Part shown: positions 12,901 through 23,744 of the stretch, piece after piece
Layout of the letters: each line of letters starts with the position of its first letter
How positions within the stretch are numbered: the first letter of the stretch is position 1
Origin: Corticium candelabrum
Taxonomy: Eukaryota > Porifera > Homoscleromorpha > Homosclerophorida > Plakinidae
Length of the DNA: 64,000 nucleotides
Assembly: GCF_963422355.1 (NCBI RefSeq)
Contig: NC_085088.1
Span: forward strand, 6,166,414-6,230,413
Direction of reading: 5' to 3'
Made by a program: the position numbers and the translations under genes
The notes under the pieces: generated by a model
Databases searched by the model: none
The model's input: the letters and a program-made list of their open reading frames with translations, nothing else
What the model was told of the DNA's origin: nothing

Positions 12901-13646
12901 GTGGCTCAAACCGAGTCAGTATTACAGTACAGGTATGTTCAGCTACTGTTGTCATTGACGAAGGCGGCGTGGGCAGAGGCGGTGCAGCTGGCACAATGGC
13001 TGAAGCTTCTGCAATAAATAGCTAATTAGTATTGATCAGGGTGAGGTAACGGCTCACAATACTCTTACGTGGTCGCTGAGGTGATCTACGAATGGGCGCT
13101 AGAATACGTGAAGGCGGTAAAGCCATTGCGCGACGTACACAATGAGGTGTTACAGACTTCTTCGCAGCAAACTTTTCCGCGAAGAGGGACCGTGCGACGT
13201 TGTGCACGAAAGGACGGTGAATTGCAGCACCAGCAGTGTCTCTTGCTAATGGTCTAAACGTGCACAGGCATATAACTCAGACGACCGCGATGATCAAATA
13301 CAAAAGTAACAACTAACCTACCGTCACCAGCCATTGGGAGACTTGCCAACGGGAACCTCCAACAGGGCAGTGTCTTCTTGTATGTCAACGTAATGGACTT
13401 CTTCGTGGTTTCAAGTTTGTTGCTCTCGCGTTCAAAGTCAGCAGTCTGCTTCGACACAAACCACATACGTAGTGTGAAAGCACAGCTGTGTCACTGGTGT
13501 CTAATCTGGTAGCTTGCTGAAGCTTTGTGCAGAGATCCTCGCTCTTTTGAAACAAATTGTATTTGCTTTGAGAACTCAGAAAGCGGTTACCACAGCCTGC
13601 ACTTTTTGGCTGCAAGAAACTTCTTTGGCGTTCGAGCCGTGGACAT
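9927..13646 (-). pseudogene. decayed DUF6589-type multi-exon gene with N-terminal zinc finger
   Basis: Read leftwards from an ATG at 13646, the product starts MSTARTPKKFLAAKKCRL and has a C-x2-C ... C-x2-C zinc-binding pattern (YVCGLCRSRLLTL) like ZAD/THAP-adjacent fingers. Segments near 13022-13260 and 12752-12994 are low-complexity linkers. At 12176-12690 begins the conserved core (VIYPSKTCDATIS, KECEEMCR). DUF6589 follows in pieces: RDNLDISIKTKYMTMDKR at about 11830, KYLPAFLHFAKYVVDHIE at about 11600, GDQLTAERI at about 11370, TLYQLGNRLDRRD at about 11190, and NIPVDLMVEHNNNIVK at about 10190. The order matches the family from N to C terminus. Splice-like junctions occur (donor after MAGDG at about 13322), but reading frames do not join consistently, and frameshifts and stops recur. 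DUF6589 proteins are multicopy and transposon-like, with no known biochemical function. Confidence 0.75.
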
Positions 13647-13869
13647 TATACGAAACAATTAACCGTACCAACAGATCTAAACGTTACCACGCGGTATCTG
13701 ATTGCTGTAAGTGGTTGTATGATCGTACTATTTCTAATGAACGGGGGTATTAGAGATTTACACGAGGACTGCCTTCTTCCTAACATAGAGCTGTCTCCAC
13801 ACTGCTTTCTTCTCTCCCCCACTCTCCCCTCCCATCACGTGCAGAGAGCAGTCTAGAACTTACGGTCTG

Positions 13870-15880
13870 GATTTTACTGGTATGCACTCACAGACTTCCT
13901 TAGCACCAGTAAGCTCCGTCCTGAAGTGGACATCTCATTCGACGAATGTGTACTAGTAACCGACCCCTACTCAATTACATGTAGCTATACAGGCATAAAA
14001 AGCTATTTTTTATTGCGATGAACCTTTGAAAAGCACACTGCTACGCATGTAGAGTAACGGAGTTGTACACTTTCCCTTTTGTCTGATTCTGCACGTGCAT
14101 GAGTGGAGCAAACGAAGTCATTTGATTTAATTGGTTTGAACTTTTCTCAATTGTGTTTCTGAATACATGTCGACGTTTGCTTCGTCTCAATCTACTGCTT
14201 TCCAAGAAGCAGTTGATGCTGTTAGGTCAAAGCGTTTATCAGGCCGTCAAGCAGCAAACACTTATGGCTGTGCTACAACAACTCTCTACAGCCACGTCCG
14301 TTGTGTTGTTAAATACCAGCAAACGGGCATGCATAGCTCTAGGAACATTTGGCTACCCAGCTACACGCGACCCGGTTGGCCGTGTGCTCAAGCAATATCT
14401 AGCAGATTTTGGTTGTCAAAGCTCTTTTTGATCAGGCGAGCCATCAAAGAAGTGGTGGAGTGCTGTCTTCAAACACTAGCCAAGCATATAACAATCCAAC
14501 GAGCCAATCGTTGCAGACTTAAAGTTATCGATGGTTTCTTCACAAAATTGGAAGAAGTACTGAGGAATGAAGGTCTGCTAAAGCTAAACCACAGTGACCT
14601 TTCAGCCTGCGTATGGAACTGTGACGAAACAGGTCTTTCCATTTCTGTAACTGCTACAAAAGTCATAGGAGAGGAGACAAGCACGTTGTTGAAGTAGGCA
14701 GTGGATCCGGCAGAGAGACTATTACAGTGCTAGCCTGTGGATCAGCAGTTGAAAAGCTTCCTTCCTATGTTGTTTATAAGCTAAGACAGCTGATCTAGCA
14801 TGGATGGCCCCATTGGAACAAGATATACCAGCAGTGACTCTGGATGGATGGAAGAAGCACAATTTACAGAATGGTTTTGCTGTCTGGATGGAAGAAGGAC
14901 AAGCAAAAGCACAAGCTTTACAGATGGAAGAAGCACAAGCTACAGAATCGGTGCGAAGTCTCAGCCGATGATGCTTATTCTAGGTGGTCATGGCTCAGGC
15001 ATCTCACTAGTAACATGTGCCAGGGAAAACGACACAATTATCTTTTGCTTACCACCACACACAACTGACATTCTACAGCTCTTAGATGTGAATGTCTTTC
15101 GAACTGTCAAGAGAGCCTGGGGTCAAATCTCAAGAAATTACAAAACAGAAAAATGTTAGGCAGTAGTCACAAAAAAATGTTTCTTTCTCTACTGAAGGAA
15201 TTATAGGGAAATAGTGTTTTCCCGAAGCATTTGGTCAGTGGCTTTCGAGCAACAGGTATTTATCCTCTAAACAGGAAGTTATCGCACATGGTGTACTTAA
15301 TCCATCAATGCCTTACACGAAATGCGGCTATGATCACAAAAAATCACAAAAAATAACATCCTTCTTCAAGGAGCATTTTCAAGCCAAGCTCACCAAGCCT
15401 GCCTCTAAGAGCGGAAGACTTCAGCCCAACTGTTACGGAGAATCAGTGACTCGCGAAGAAGCCGTACAAAGCTTCAAAGAAAGAGAACTCCAAAATAAAG
15501 AAGAAACGAAGGAATGCCAAATTTGACTTCGCTTTGCCCCTTAGTAGTAGTCAAGAAAATTTGTGCCAGGGATGTATTAAGGACTCTGAGAACCATACTA
15601 CAAATTATCAGCAGTGCTGGTAGGCTGCGATAAAGCAGGCTGCTGAAGGTGGCACCACTACTGGTGCGCCATGTTTACAGACATGCCTGATACGGCTGAG
15701 TTGTGGATCTGCCCAACTTTTTCTTAAATATATCTCATAAATTCTTCCTTGAGCTCAGTAGAAATACTTTCCTTTATGTAGAAACCATTTCTCTGTGTAG
15801 GAGTAACGTTGGCACCACATTGTACATGGTTTATATTAATGACAATAACATAATGATAAAACATTGCAGCAGTGATGAAA
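13870..15880 (+). mobile_element. Tigger-PHD element, copy A
   Basis: About 2.0 kb that aligns along its length with 35885-37965. Shared landmarks run from a CTGGATTTTA block near the left end to TTTATGTAGAAACCATTTCT near the right end. Its left part (13650-13870) is unrelated unique DNA. Its right end abuts the truncated tyrosine recombinase of the DIRS-like element, so it inserted into or deleted part of that element. No terminal inverted repeat could be defined from two copies. Confidence 0.8.
14167..15720 (+). pseudogene. Tigger-like transposase, copy A, inactivated
   Basis: An ATG at 14167 (MSTFASSQSTAFQEAVDAV) starts the psq HTH. The CENP-B HTH is shortened by a deletion relative to copy B. 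The first catalytic motif is intact (VWNCDETGL). The second reads LILGGHGSG where copy B has LILDGHGSH, so the catalytic Asp is replaced by Gly. The third (LQLLDVNVF) is intact. A local duplication around 14850-14950 repeats a GGATGGAAGAAG unit. The C-terminal PHD finger at about 15565-15725 is broken by an in-frame stop and base changes. Several frameshifts are also present. Confidence 0.85.
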
Positions 15881-15884
15881 TGGG

Positions 15885-16410
15885 TTTGTCTTGGACACCT
15901 GTGATGCTCCGTATCCTCTTTATACCGGACATCTTTTCCACTGAGTGTTCGCTCGTTGAACGAGTCGTTTGCTGCAGTAGATTCTGAGACCCGCATGAAA
16001 CCGAAGAAGGCTGTCGTGAATGCTGCCCAATCCATAAGTTTATCTCTCTGGCACAGTTGAGGCCATTGGCGCAGTGACGTTTTCAAACTCCTGAGGACTG
16101 GCAACGTGATGGGACGCCGAAGTCGTCTCTTGTGGGAAGTCCTCTGCGATCTCCGTATACCACGTAGAACCAACTTCAAACGAGGTGTTGTTTGGAGCCG
16201 GTCCGCGTACCCTGCTGGATGTGAAAGTGACGAACGGCAGATAAATACACTCGGATAGTCTCTACTCCAACCGTCCTTACACTGAACGCCGCGAATCTTG
16301 AAACTGTCGTCTTTGAAGCCGGTATGGGAGGTATTCCCATCCGTTGGCAAAAGTTAAATTGTGTCATACCGATAGTGCAGTCCGTCCTGCTGCCTGTTGA
16401 AACTGCCAAG
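15885..16410 (-). pseudogene. tyrosine recombinase fragment of the DIRS-like element
   Basis: The N-terminal SAM-like part (SKTTVSRFAAFSV, VETIRVYLSAVRHFH) and, after a frameshift, the catalytic half with RRPITLPVLRSL and AFFGFMRVSE, whose Arg is the first catalytic residue of the family. The downstream His-x-x-Arg and Tyr motifs are missing because the sequence runs into Tigger-PHD copy A. Confidence 0.75.
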
Positions 16411-16439
16411 AGTCGTGGTCCAGAGTGATTCCCAATTGG

Positions 16440-17955
16440 TCGGTTACGGTGTTGGTTTCGGATCTGCCAGCGGGGCTAGGGCCTTGAACTTCTCGACCTG
16501 TCCGCGAGACAATGGATCAGCCAATGTATTATTCACCCCGTGAATAGGCGAGACTGAGACAGTAAAGTTTCCTTTAGCTGCTATAAAGTACAGCGAACGT
16601 ACGAGCTGCATGAGCTGTTTGTCTTTAGTGGTCTTTTTACCAAATATCAACTACTACATGGTTGTCAATGTGGAAAAGCAAGCGTTTTCTGGTCCATTTA
16701 GACCGCAGGTAGCTGCTGCGATAACAATCACGTATAGCTGTTTCCACATGATCAAAACGACTTTGCTGGTGTTGCTCCAGCCAGCGCCCGTACAGCTACC
16801 GTTCGTTCCAGAAGGCCCCAAAGCCATGTGACCCTGCCGCATCAGTAAACAGCTGTATTTCAGGCGACAGCTGCCACCAAGTAGTAAGGTATGACTTCCC
16901 TGGCCAAGAAGGAAACACGCGTTGCCATCACTCGATGTCTTCGCGAGTGTCCTGTGACAAGTTTACCCCATGACCAATTCTTCTCGCTATTGCTAAATCA
17001 ATTAGTCGTCTAATAAATATTCGGCCAACTGGTAGGCCCTTCTCTGCTAAGTAGAGCTTGCCGATCGGCGAAAGTAGCTGCCGTTTTGTGCACTTTTTAA
17101 GTGAGTAGAACTGCTGCACTTCTGCTTTGAGATTCTCTCGCTTTCCCTGCGGAAGGCGTAGCATCTTATTGTGTGAGGCAATCTCTATACCTAAGAAAGT
17201 CAAAACTTTTGCCAGTGGCTTCTCGGGTGCCCACTCTATACCTAGACTCAGAACCGTCGCCAATGCGGTGAAAGCATTTCTTAGCCCTCCTCTCTCGTGG
17301 CCTCTAATATCAGAAAAATATTCAGGTAATGAATGACGTGTCGGATACCGAACTTGACACCAAGAATCCACTCTACCACGTCTGCCATTTGGTTAAACAA
17401 TCACGGGGACGACCTCAAACCAAACGGCAACCTCGTGTGGTAGTAATTGCTGCCCTGCCAGACGCAGCCCAACAGATGTCAAATCTCTGGATGGACACGA
17501 CAATGACGGAGCGCGTTCTTGAAGTCAATTTTGATCATGTATGGGGATGATTGAAACGTCTCAATCATAGCGATGGCTGTGTCTACTGATGGGTAGTCCA
17601 TTGTAAAATCAGTTTTTTTTCTATTGCGTCGCTCACACTTTTGCCCGAAGGTGCTGGTAGGTGACAGATAAATCGCCAAGAGCCATCTTTATTGTTCACC
17701 ACACCCAAGCCAGAAGAAACGAAATTAGCCAGTGGAGGATGGCCGTGTGGCCCGGAAAGAAAACCTTTGTCACACTCAGCTGCCAATGTCACTGAAAACG
17801 TGCGAATGCTGAACTTTCGGCTGTACGTACTCCGTAACGAAGCGTGTTGTCCTTACAACCTATTCTGATCACTTGCTCTAACCAGTCAATCCACCGTGCA
17901 TGGGGGTGGGATTGCAACAGAAAACGAAATTCTTTTACATTAAGTCTAACTGTCC
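16440..17955 (-). pseudogene. DIRS-like reverse transcriptase and RNase H
   Basis: The pol start (PLNVKEFRFLLQ-like, about 17940) is followed by KDGSWRFICHLPAPSG, TIAMIETFQSSPYMIKIDFK and HCRVHPE of the RT fingers/palm. Next come LRNAFTALATVLSLGIEW and KVLTFLGIEIASHNKMLRLP of the thumb side. The RNase H region follows (about 16650-16840), ending HGVNNTLADPLSRGQVEKF, the usual DIRS RNase H tail. The segments lie in different frames, so no full polyprotein could be made. Confidence 0.8.
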
Positions 17956-17989
17956 TTAATTAACTACTGAGGCGCCCTCGCCACATTTA

Positions 17990-18464
17990 CTACCTGTTTG
18001 ACTCACAAGCAAGGGCTGTGTTTTGCCCGCCACGGCGGCTACAGGCGTGGGCAAACTTGCACGCTCGGGCACCGCGCTTGCACGTTTCGTTGTAGGCTCA
18101 CTTCACACGCCGCGCGAGTTGGCGTTCGCGAGGGCTACGACGCGAGCTCCCTGCTGGTAGGCTCTCCCGATTCACTGGAATTGCCATCGCCCATTGGCCG
18201 AAAGGACTTTTGTCTCTTCTGAGACACTGGCGCTAGGTGCCCGAAATCCCGACGCTCGAAGCATACCGTTCTCGCTTGGTTAGTGAAACACATGGACCAT
18301 AATGAAGCGTCTACTTCGTCCCAGCGTCGAGCCGGTTCTCGAGACACTGCTTGACGGAATCCCTTGTCGTATTGTAGCCATGCCGCTGTAGTAAATCGAC
18401 TAGCTGCTTGAGCAATTAATAGCTGGTAACTAAATAACTCGGATGCTCGACTCGGGTTACACAC
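17990..18464 (-). pseudogene. DIRS-like gag fragment
   Basis: The conserved capsid-like segment reads LFSYQLLIAQAASRF, then WLQYDKGFRQAV and WDEVDASLWSMCF, typical of gag of DIRS-type elements. Downstream, in another frame, KFAHACSRRGG is the decayed Cys/His knuckle that precedes pol. The N terminus is missing and frameshifts separate the parts. Confidence 0.75.
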
Positions 18465-18469
18465 TGTTA

Positions 18470-19514
18470 AGCTACATTCACAATATGAGCGCGCAGCTGA
18501 TCGTCGCGTTGCGTCGCGTCGCGTTCCAACGCGTGGTCAATTCACAATACGTGGTGCGTTCTTCGGTCACGTTGTGCAATCAGTTTAGCGCGCGCTGCCA
18601 CAGTCGGGCTATTCTCACGTTGACAATGGACGAACTTAGGCTGGATCTACAATATGCAAACGATTGAGCGTCGCGTCGCGTAGTACAAATTCAAATTTTA
18701 AATGGTCGACGCGACGCGACGTTGGACGGACGCGACGCGTCGAAATAGAACCAAGTTCTATTTGAGCGTCGAACCGGAAGCTGTTCACGTCGCGTCGGAA
18801 GTAGCTCCTTGATCTCGACCAATCACAGCCAACTATAAATGCACGTGTGGCTTCCGTGAGCAATGATTATTGATTTCGGCGCTGTACTCGACGTTGAGCG
18901 GTCTATAGATTGTGTATGGAGCTGTCCTTGCTTGTGGATGATCAACTGCAAGACGTACAAAGACCTGCGTGCCAGGGAGAACGCGTAGAAATTGAGTTTG
19001 AGCAAGTTGGGGGTTCCGGCTAAGTTGTGCTAGTAGAAAATCGAAGCGCGAGTGGTCAGTTCAATAATTCAGGCAGCGACGTCTACCGCGCGCTGAAATC
19101 GTATTGTGAATGGTACGACGCGTGTGACGCGATACGTGCCACTCCCACGCAAGACAACGTGACAGGACGCACGCGACGCTCAAGCGTTCCCATATTGTAA
19201 ATCCAGCTTTAGTCTCGCGTAGCCATAGATGCATGGGAAACGCCGAACACCTTCAATGAGAAGTTCAATGTCTAGATCCTCCATGATCTAACAACACGTG
19301 TCCTGTACTTCGCAATATTATTGGATAGTGTAAAGGCGTCAAATTCGGTCGGACGCAAGAACACTTCCTGCTGGACGCTGAAATACAACTCTGTTCTATC
19401 CTCGCGTCGCGTCGCGTCGCGCCGTTCAATTCACAAATAGGCGGCATGCTTTGACGTCAGGCGACGCGACGCGACGCGACGGTCAGCTACGCGTCGCATA
19501 TTGTGAATCAACCT
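18470..19514. mobile_element. outer PIF/Harbinger-type MITE (GCGTCGCG-rich)
   Basis: The left end (AGCTACATTCACAATATG) and the reverse complement of the right end (AGGTTGATTCACAATATG) match and continue into GCGTCGCGTCGCG-rich inverted arms. TTA flanks both ends (18467-18469 and 19515-19517), the 3-bp duplication expected for PIF/Harbinger. There is no coding capacity. A second element of the same kind is nested inside. Confidence 0.75.
18639..19208. mobile_element. inner nested PIF/Harbinger-type MITE
   Basis: Left end GGCTGGATCTACAATATG; reverse complement of the right end AGCTGGATTTACAATATG. Both continue into a shared TTGAGCGTCGCG arm. TTA flanks both sides (18636-18638, 19209-19211). 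It interrupts the outer MITE, so it is younger. Confidence 0.75.
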
Positions 19515-19517
19515 TTA

Positions 19518-19959
19518 GCGTGTTTACGAACAAAGACCATGCCGTCAACCACAACTCTGTCACCATGCGGCATTGATGATTCTGTGCTACGCTCAGACCT
19601 GCAGGGCCAACCTCTAATGCGACGTGCGACTTGTCGGTCATCGCGCCGGCTGTTTATACAATTGAACTGGGGCATTCAACCACAACGCATTGAAGTCAGC
19701 GAACTCGCTATACATCATTGTAAACATCCAGAGTACAGAGACTATCACTGACAATGACGTAACGTTTAATTAGATCACATCTTAAATGATCATTAGTGGG
19801 TGCATTAGACTTTGATATGCAGACGTCTTATCGCTATCTCCCGCTGCTAGATTGATGTCAACCGTTTCTACTATTAGAAATGGGAGGTACTGCGGTTTCG
19901 AATGATACCAAGATCGTCTCTCCAGAACATTGCGTATCGAAGTTATAGGGAATTTACGA
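19518..19959. other. non-coding DNA
   Basis: A plus frame at 19503-19751 has no family features and begins inside the MITE terminus. Nothing supported. Confidence 0.45.
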
Positions 19960-21660
19960 TCGGCCAGGTCAACGCGAATAGAGAGAAGGTCATTAAATAA
20001 TTGTCGACGCGTTTAAAAACACGAGACAAGCAATCGCCTTTTAGTGAAGAAAGAGAGCGCGTAAAACGTTAATAAACGCTATCTAAATCGGGATTTTAAT
20101 TATTTAGAGCGCACGTGCTTTATCTATCGTTTGATGTTCTTTTGTTTCGTATAGCAACAGCAACTCGTGGTAACACGTTTCAGAAGCTACGAAGTTTCTC
20201 TCATTAACTTCTGGGGTTAGTCTCTTTGTGACATCAAACTAACATTGAATCGGGGTGACGCTTTATTTCTATCGTGTTTTTCTCTCTTGTAACAGTGTAG
20301 GTTTAGATAGTTTTTCTCTTCTGCTGTCTGGCGAATTAGTCGTGACTAGACCTTTTCCGTCGCTCCTGTATTCGTCGGCGTCGGCAGGCGCGTCGTCGTT
20401 TTCTGTGTTACATATCCAGAAGGCTTAACACAGTTACAAGGTTATTCAATAATTTTGAAAACACGAGACAATTAATCACCTTGTGGCAAAGAAAGAGAGC
20501 GCGTAAAACGGTGACAAACGCCATCTACATCGGGAATTCGAATAGACCACACGCACTTTATCTGTTGGTTGATGTTCTTTTCTTTCATAGAGCAGCAGCA
20601 ACTGGTGTTAACACGTTTCAGCAGCTGCGAAGTTTTTTCATCAACTTCTGGGGCTTCGCTTAAGTCTCTTTGTCACGTCAAATTGAAATTCAATTGGGGT
20701 GACGCTTTATTCCAGTCGTATTGTTTTGTCTCTCGTGGTAGATAATTTCCTCTTCTGCTGTCGGGCGAATTAGTCGTGAATAATATTGCGTGTGACCATT
20801 CGACAAACGCCATCTACATCGGGAATTCTATTAAATAGAGCGCACGTGCTTTATCTATCGGCTGATGTTCTTTGTTACGTATAGCAACAGCAATTCGTGG
20901 TAACACGTTTCAGCAGCTACGAAGTGTGTCTCATTATCCTCTGGGGCTTAGCTTAAGTCTCTTTGTCACGTCAAATTGAAATTGGGTCGAGGTGACGCTT
21001 TATTCCTGTCGTGTTGTTGTCTCTCTCGTAACAGTGTAGGCATAGATAAGTTTTCTCTTCTGCGGTCGGGCGAATTAGTCGTAACTATCATCGCCTGACC
21101 GTTAGAATCGTTCCCGTATTCGTTGGCGTCGGAAGGCGCGTCGTCGTTTTCTGTGTTACATAGCCAGAAGGCTTGACGCGGTTACTAGGCCATTAAATAA
21201 TTGTTGACGCGTTGAAAAACACGAGACAAGTAATCGCCTTGTAGCAAAGAAAGAGAGCGCGCAAACGCCATCTACATCGGGAATTCAAATAGAGCCCACA
21301 TTCTTTATCTATCGGTTGATGTTCTTTTTTTCGTATAGCAACAGCAGCTGGTGGTAACATTGCATGTACGGCTGCTTTACAACCTCCTAGTTGTCCTACA
21401 CGGAGTTGCATTGCTTCTGCTACTGACTGAATGTCACTCCTAGGAATTACTGATAAGATGGCCTTTCCAATAACTCTGCGAATGATTTCACAGACACCAA
21501 TGGGTCGGACGCCTGGATTCTTGTTTAGTGGTACAAACGGCAAACAAGGAAAGCAGCAACTCCCTTTGGATCTACACATTCGGATGCTAACGCCTTGCAA
21601 ATGAAGCAAGAACATCACACAAAAGGTTGGAAGAGCTCTTAAGACTGTTGCGAAGACGAA
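19960..21660 (-). repeat. composite repeat copy 1: tandem array joined to RT stub
   Basis: Units of roughly 290 and 460 bp share blocks such as CCATCTACATCGGGAATTC (near 20521, 20811 and 21269), TTTATCTATCGGTTGATGTT, GTGGTAACACGTTTCAGCAG and TCGGGCGAATTAGTCGTGA. The longer unit adds a TCGTATTCGTCGGCGTCGG / ACACGAGACAAGTAATCGCC segment. The array joins the RT fragment at about 21340-21360, where both sides resemble CAACAGCAGCTGGTGGTAACA (21336-21356). The same arrangement and orientation occurs at 23745-25385 and 38325-39815. Confidence 0.8.
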
Positions 21661-21669
21661 GCTCCTCAA
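21340..21669 (-). pseudogene. non-LTR reverse transcriptase N-terminal stub, copy 1
   Basis: Translates to PFVPLNKNPGVRPIGVCEII and VIGKAILS, then a LR-GQLGGCKAAVHAM segment: the fingers region of an RT family common in corals and sponges. The frame leaves RT similarity right after HAM, before the first catalytic Asp motif, so it cannot be active. Confidence 0.8.
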
Positions 21670-21689
21670 TCAAAGAGGAAGAAGACAAG

Positions 21690-22003
21690 AGACTCTGCCA
21701 AGCAAACCAAAGGCAAAGATAGGAAAAAGCGTGTAAGAGTGCAATCGTCACCATAATACACGCTTGAATCATGGCATCTTCTTATGGAAGAAAGTCAGAA
21801 AAAAAAACAGAGGGAGCATGAGGAGACAATAATGATCTGTTGGCAAGAACAAGAAGAGAAAAAGACAGAGAACGACTTCGATTCGAAGAAGATATGAAGA
21901 TAAGATTGGAGCAACAGCGACAGGAATTCCAAACTCAAATGGTACAACAAACACAACTGTTTCGAGCAGAACTACTCAAGCGCTTGTTTGAGGACTTCAA
22001 GTA
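21690..22003 (+). pseudogene. C-terminal coiled coil of a Myb/SANT-type Harbinger accessory protein
   Basis: Plus-strand codons end REKDRERLRFEEDMKIRLEQ..., followed by QLFRAELLKRLFEDFK and a stop at 22003. This is a charged coiled coil typical of the C-terminal part of the Myb-like partner encoded by PIF/Harbinger elements. A KKKQREHEE segment just upstream is one frame off. The Myb domain itself is gone. It converges on the transposase, the layout expected of such elements. Confidence 0.55.
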
Positions 22004-22244
22004 GAGTATCATGTTCATGTTTAAAAGTTACTCTATGTATAACAGTAACATATAAGAGTAAGAGTAACAGTTACTAACTTGATTGCTACATATACTAGTA
22101 TGTATCACTACTGTTTAATAGCAATTAGACAGTTTGCTGTTCATTAATATTAACTAGACAATTTATGGTTTATGGTGCTGGGTGATGCTGGTGTATATAC
22201 CTGGCCAGACCTTCTCTATGTATTAGTACCAGATTCAATTATTG

Positions 22245-23135
22245 CTACATCATCCCAGTCTGCTGGTGGTGGAGAAAAAAATCATGCAGGTTTGCCAACA
22301 CATCTTTTTCATAGGGACATTTGTATCGCTCGCAGATGTTGTGCAAATCACAGCAGACAGTAGCAACCTTGGGTGCAAAGATTGGATCATTTAACAGTGT
22401 TTTAGACATTACTCTCCAACGACTCTTTAGACGTCCGAATGCCTGCTTTACAACTCGCCTAGTTCTAATAACGGCGTAATTGAAGCTCCTCTGGTATAGG
22501 AGCAGATTATCTCCTTCATAACACTTCATAATAGTGGGGCCAAGTGGAAATGCAGCATCAGCCACCAGATATGGCCTCAACTCCATTCGACGGATTTTCT
22601 TGCTAAATACTGGAGAAAGCCACTGGTTAGAATCAATCGTTTGTTTCAATTTGCTGTTTCTGTAGCAATAGGGGTCTCCTACAGCCCCTGGCCTTCCAGC
22701 ATTGACATTCACAAAAATGTCTCGTGCGTCCACAGTTCCCAGCACAATAATAGAAGAAAATCGCTTATAGCAAAAGCAGTTGTCACCATACAGAGTCGGT
22801 TTATTTATCTCCATGAAAGTACCATCTATTGCTCCAGCACAATGTGGTAAGAAGCACAGTGATTCAAAGTCTACAACCACCTGTCTCAGCTCGTCTCCAG
22901 TTGGAAAGACAATGGATTTGGGAACCATATCCTTGCGTAAAACACTGATACGAGTATACACAATTTCAACAGCCGTTGCCTTACCAATGGAAAACAGGGA
23001 TGCAAAGAATTGAATGAAAAAGAATGAGCCAACCAGTATATAAGGATAGCAAACCTTTTGGCACGAGGTACGGTCAATCTGAAGACTGTATTTTGTTATT
23101 GCATTCTTGTTCTGTAGAGATTGTGCAGAGCCCAA
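22245..23135 (-). pseudogene. PIF/Harbinger transposase (DDE_4), catalytic Glu lost
   Basis: About 296 residues of open frame. GKATAVEIVYTRI leads into the DDE domain: the first catalytic Asp is D104 in GAIDGTFMEI, the second D193 in LVADAAFPLG. The third position, normally E in V-E-x-AFG, is K230 in VVKQAFGRLKSRW. The C-terminal CCDLHNICE is typical. No ATG precedes the domain in frame and the N-terminal portion is missing or on another exon. This looks like a transposase that kept its frame but lost a catalytic residue. Confidence 0.85.
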
Positions 23136-23589
23136 AACACTCCCTTTTTCATTCTAAATGAGGCAATGAACTGTTTCTCTTCCAGTCTGGACAAATTCGG
23201 TCAACTCTAGACCAAGAACCACATACTTCATTCTCCCTAAAGCCCCCACTTCTGGGAGACGACCAAAATATTCTCTTTCTTTTCAATCCACCAAGAATTT
23301 GAACAAACGTTAGGTTCATCCCCATGCTCTATTTATTAGAAACGGTCGTGGGCGTGCACAGCGAAAGCGATACAAAAAGTAGCTACGTCTTCTTGTTTTG
23401 TGCTCTACTCGACTAAAATCTTCGAAATCTGCTATGGTCACTATATGGAACATGAAATGCGCTGCCAACAAGGCGTTCTCACGCTGAAATGCCATTTAAG
23501 CCTCAAATTTTCAGACTAATAATAGCATCGTTACCTTGCAGGTGTGACTCCTTTGGCATATTTACATTACGCTAATATGAATGTCAACA
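23136..23589. other. Harbinger element 5-prime flank, no gene
   Basis: Between transposase and terminus; only short frames without domains. Confidence 0.4.
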
Positions 23590-23631
23590 TAACATAAACG
23601 CAAACGCAAACGTAGTGTGATCGCACCCTAA
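23590..23631. repeat. probable right terminus of the Harbinger element
   Basis: Read leftwards it begins GGGTGCGATCACACTACG and is flanked by TAA (23629-23631), fitting a TTA target site. No matching left terminus was found, so the left end is probably truncated or replaced by composite repeat copy 1. Confidence 0.4.
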
Positions 23632-23744
23632 AGAAGCTGCGTGCGTGCTCAACAAGCTCAGGTAACCTCATATCTTTAATCTGTTTCGGTAAGACGGAGT
23701 TCTCAAGCCGCAGACGTAAATCTTCGTCTATGCATTTCATGAAT

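Larger units (their letters stand above)
15885..18464 (-). mobile_element. DIRS-like (tyrosine recombinase) retrotransposon, truncated
   Basis: Reading leftwards the order is gag-like, reverse transcriptase, RNase H, tyrosine recombinase, which is the order of DIRS/Ngaro elements; these use a tyrosine recombinase instead of an integrase. All parts carry frameshifts. The recombinase end is cut off by Tigger-PHD copy A at about 15880, and the gag end is bounded at 18464-18470 by the outer MITE. Split or inverted terminal repeats typical of the order were not found. Confidence 0.8.

Noticed and set aside
19960..21357. CRISPR-like array
   Set aside because: Units are about 290-470 bp with no short constant repeat and variable spacer pattern; eukaryotic context.
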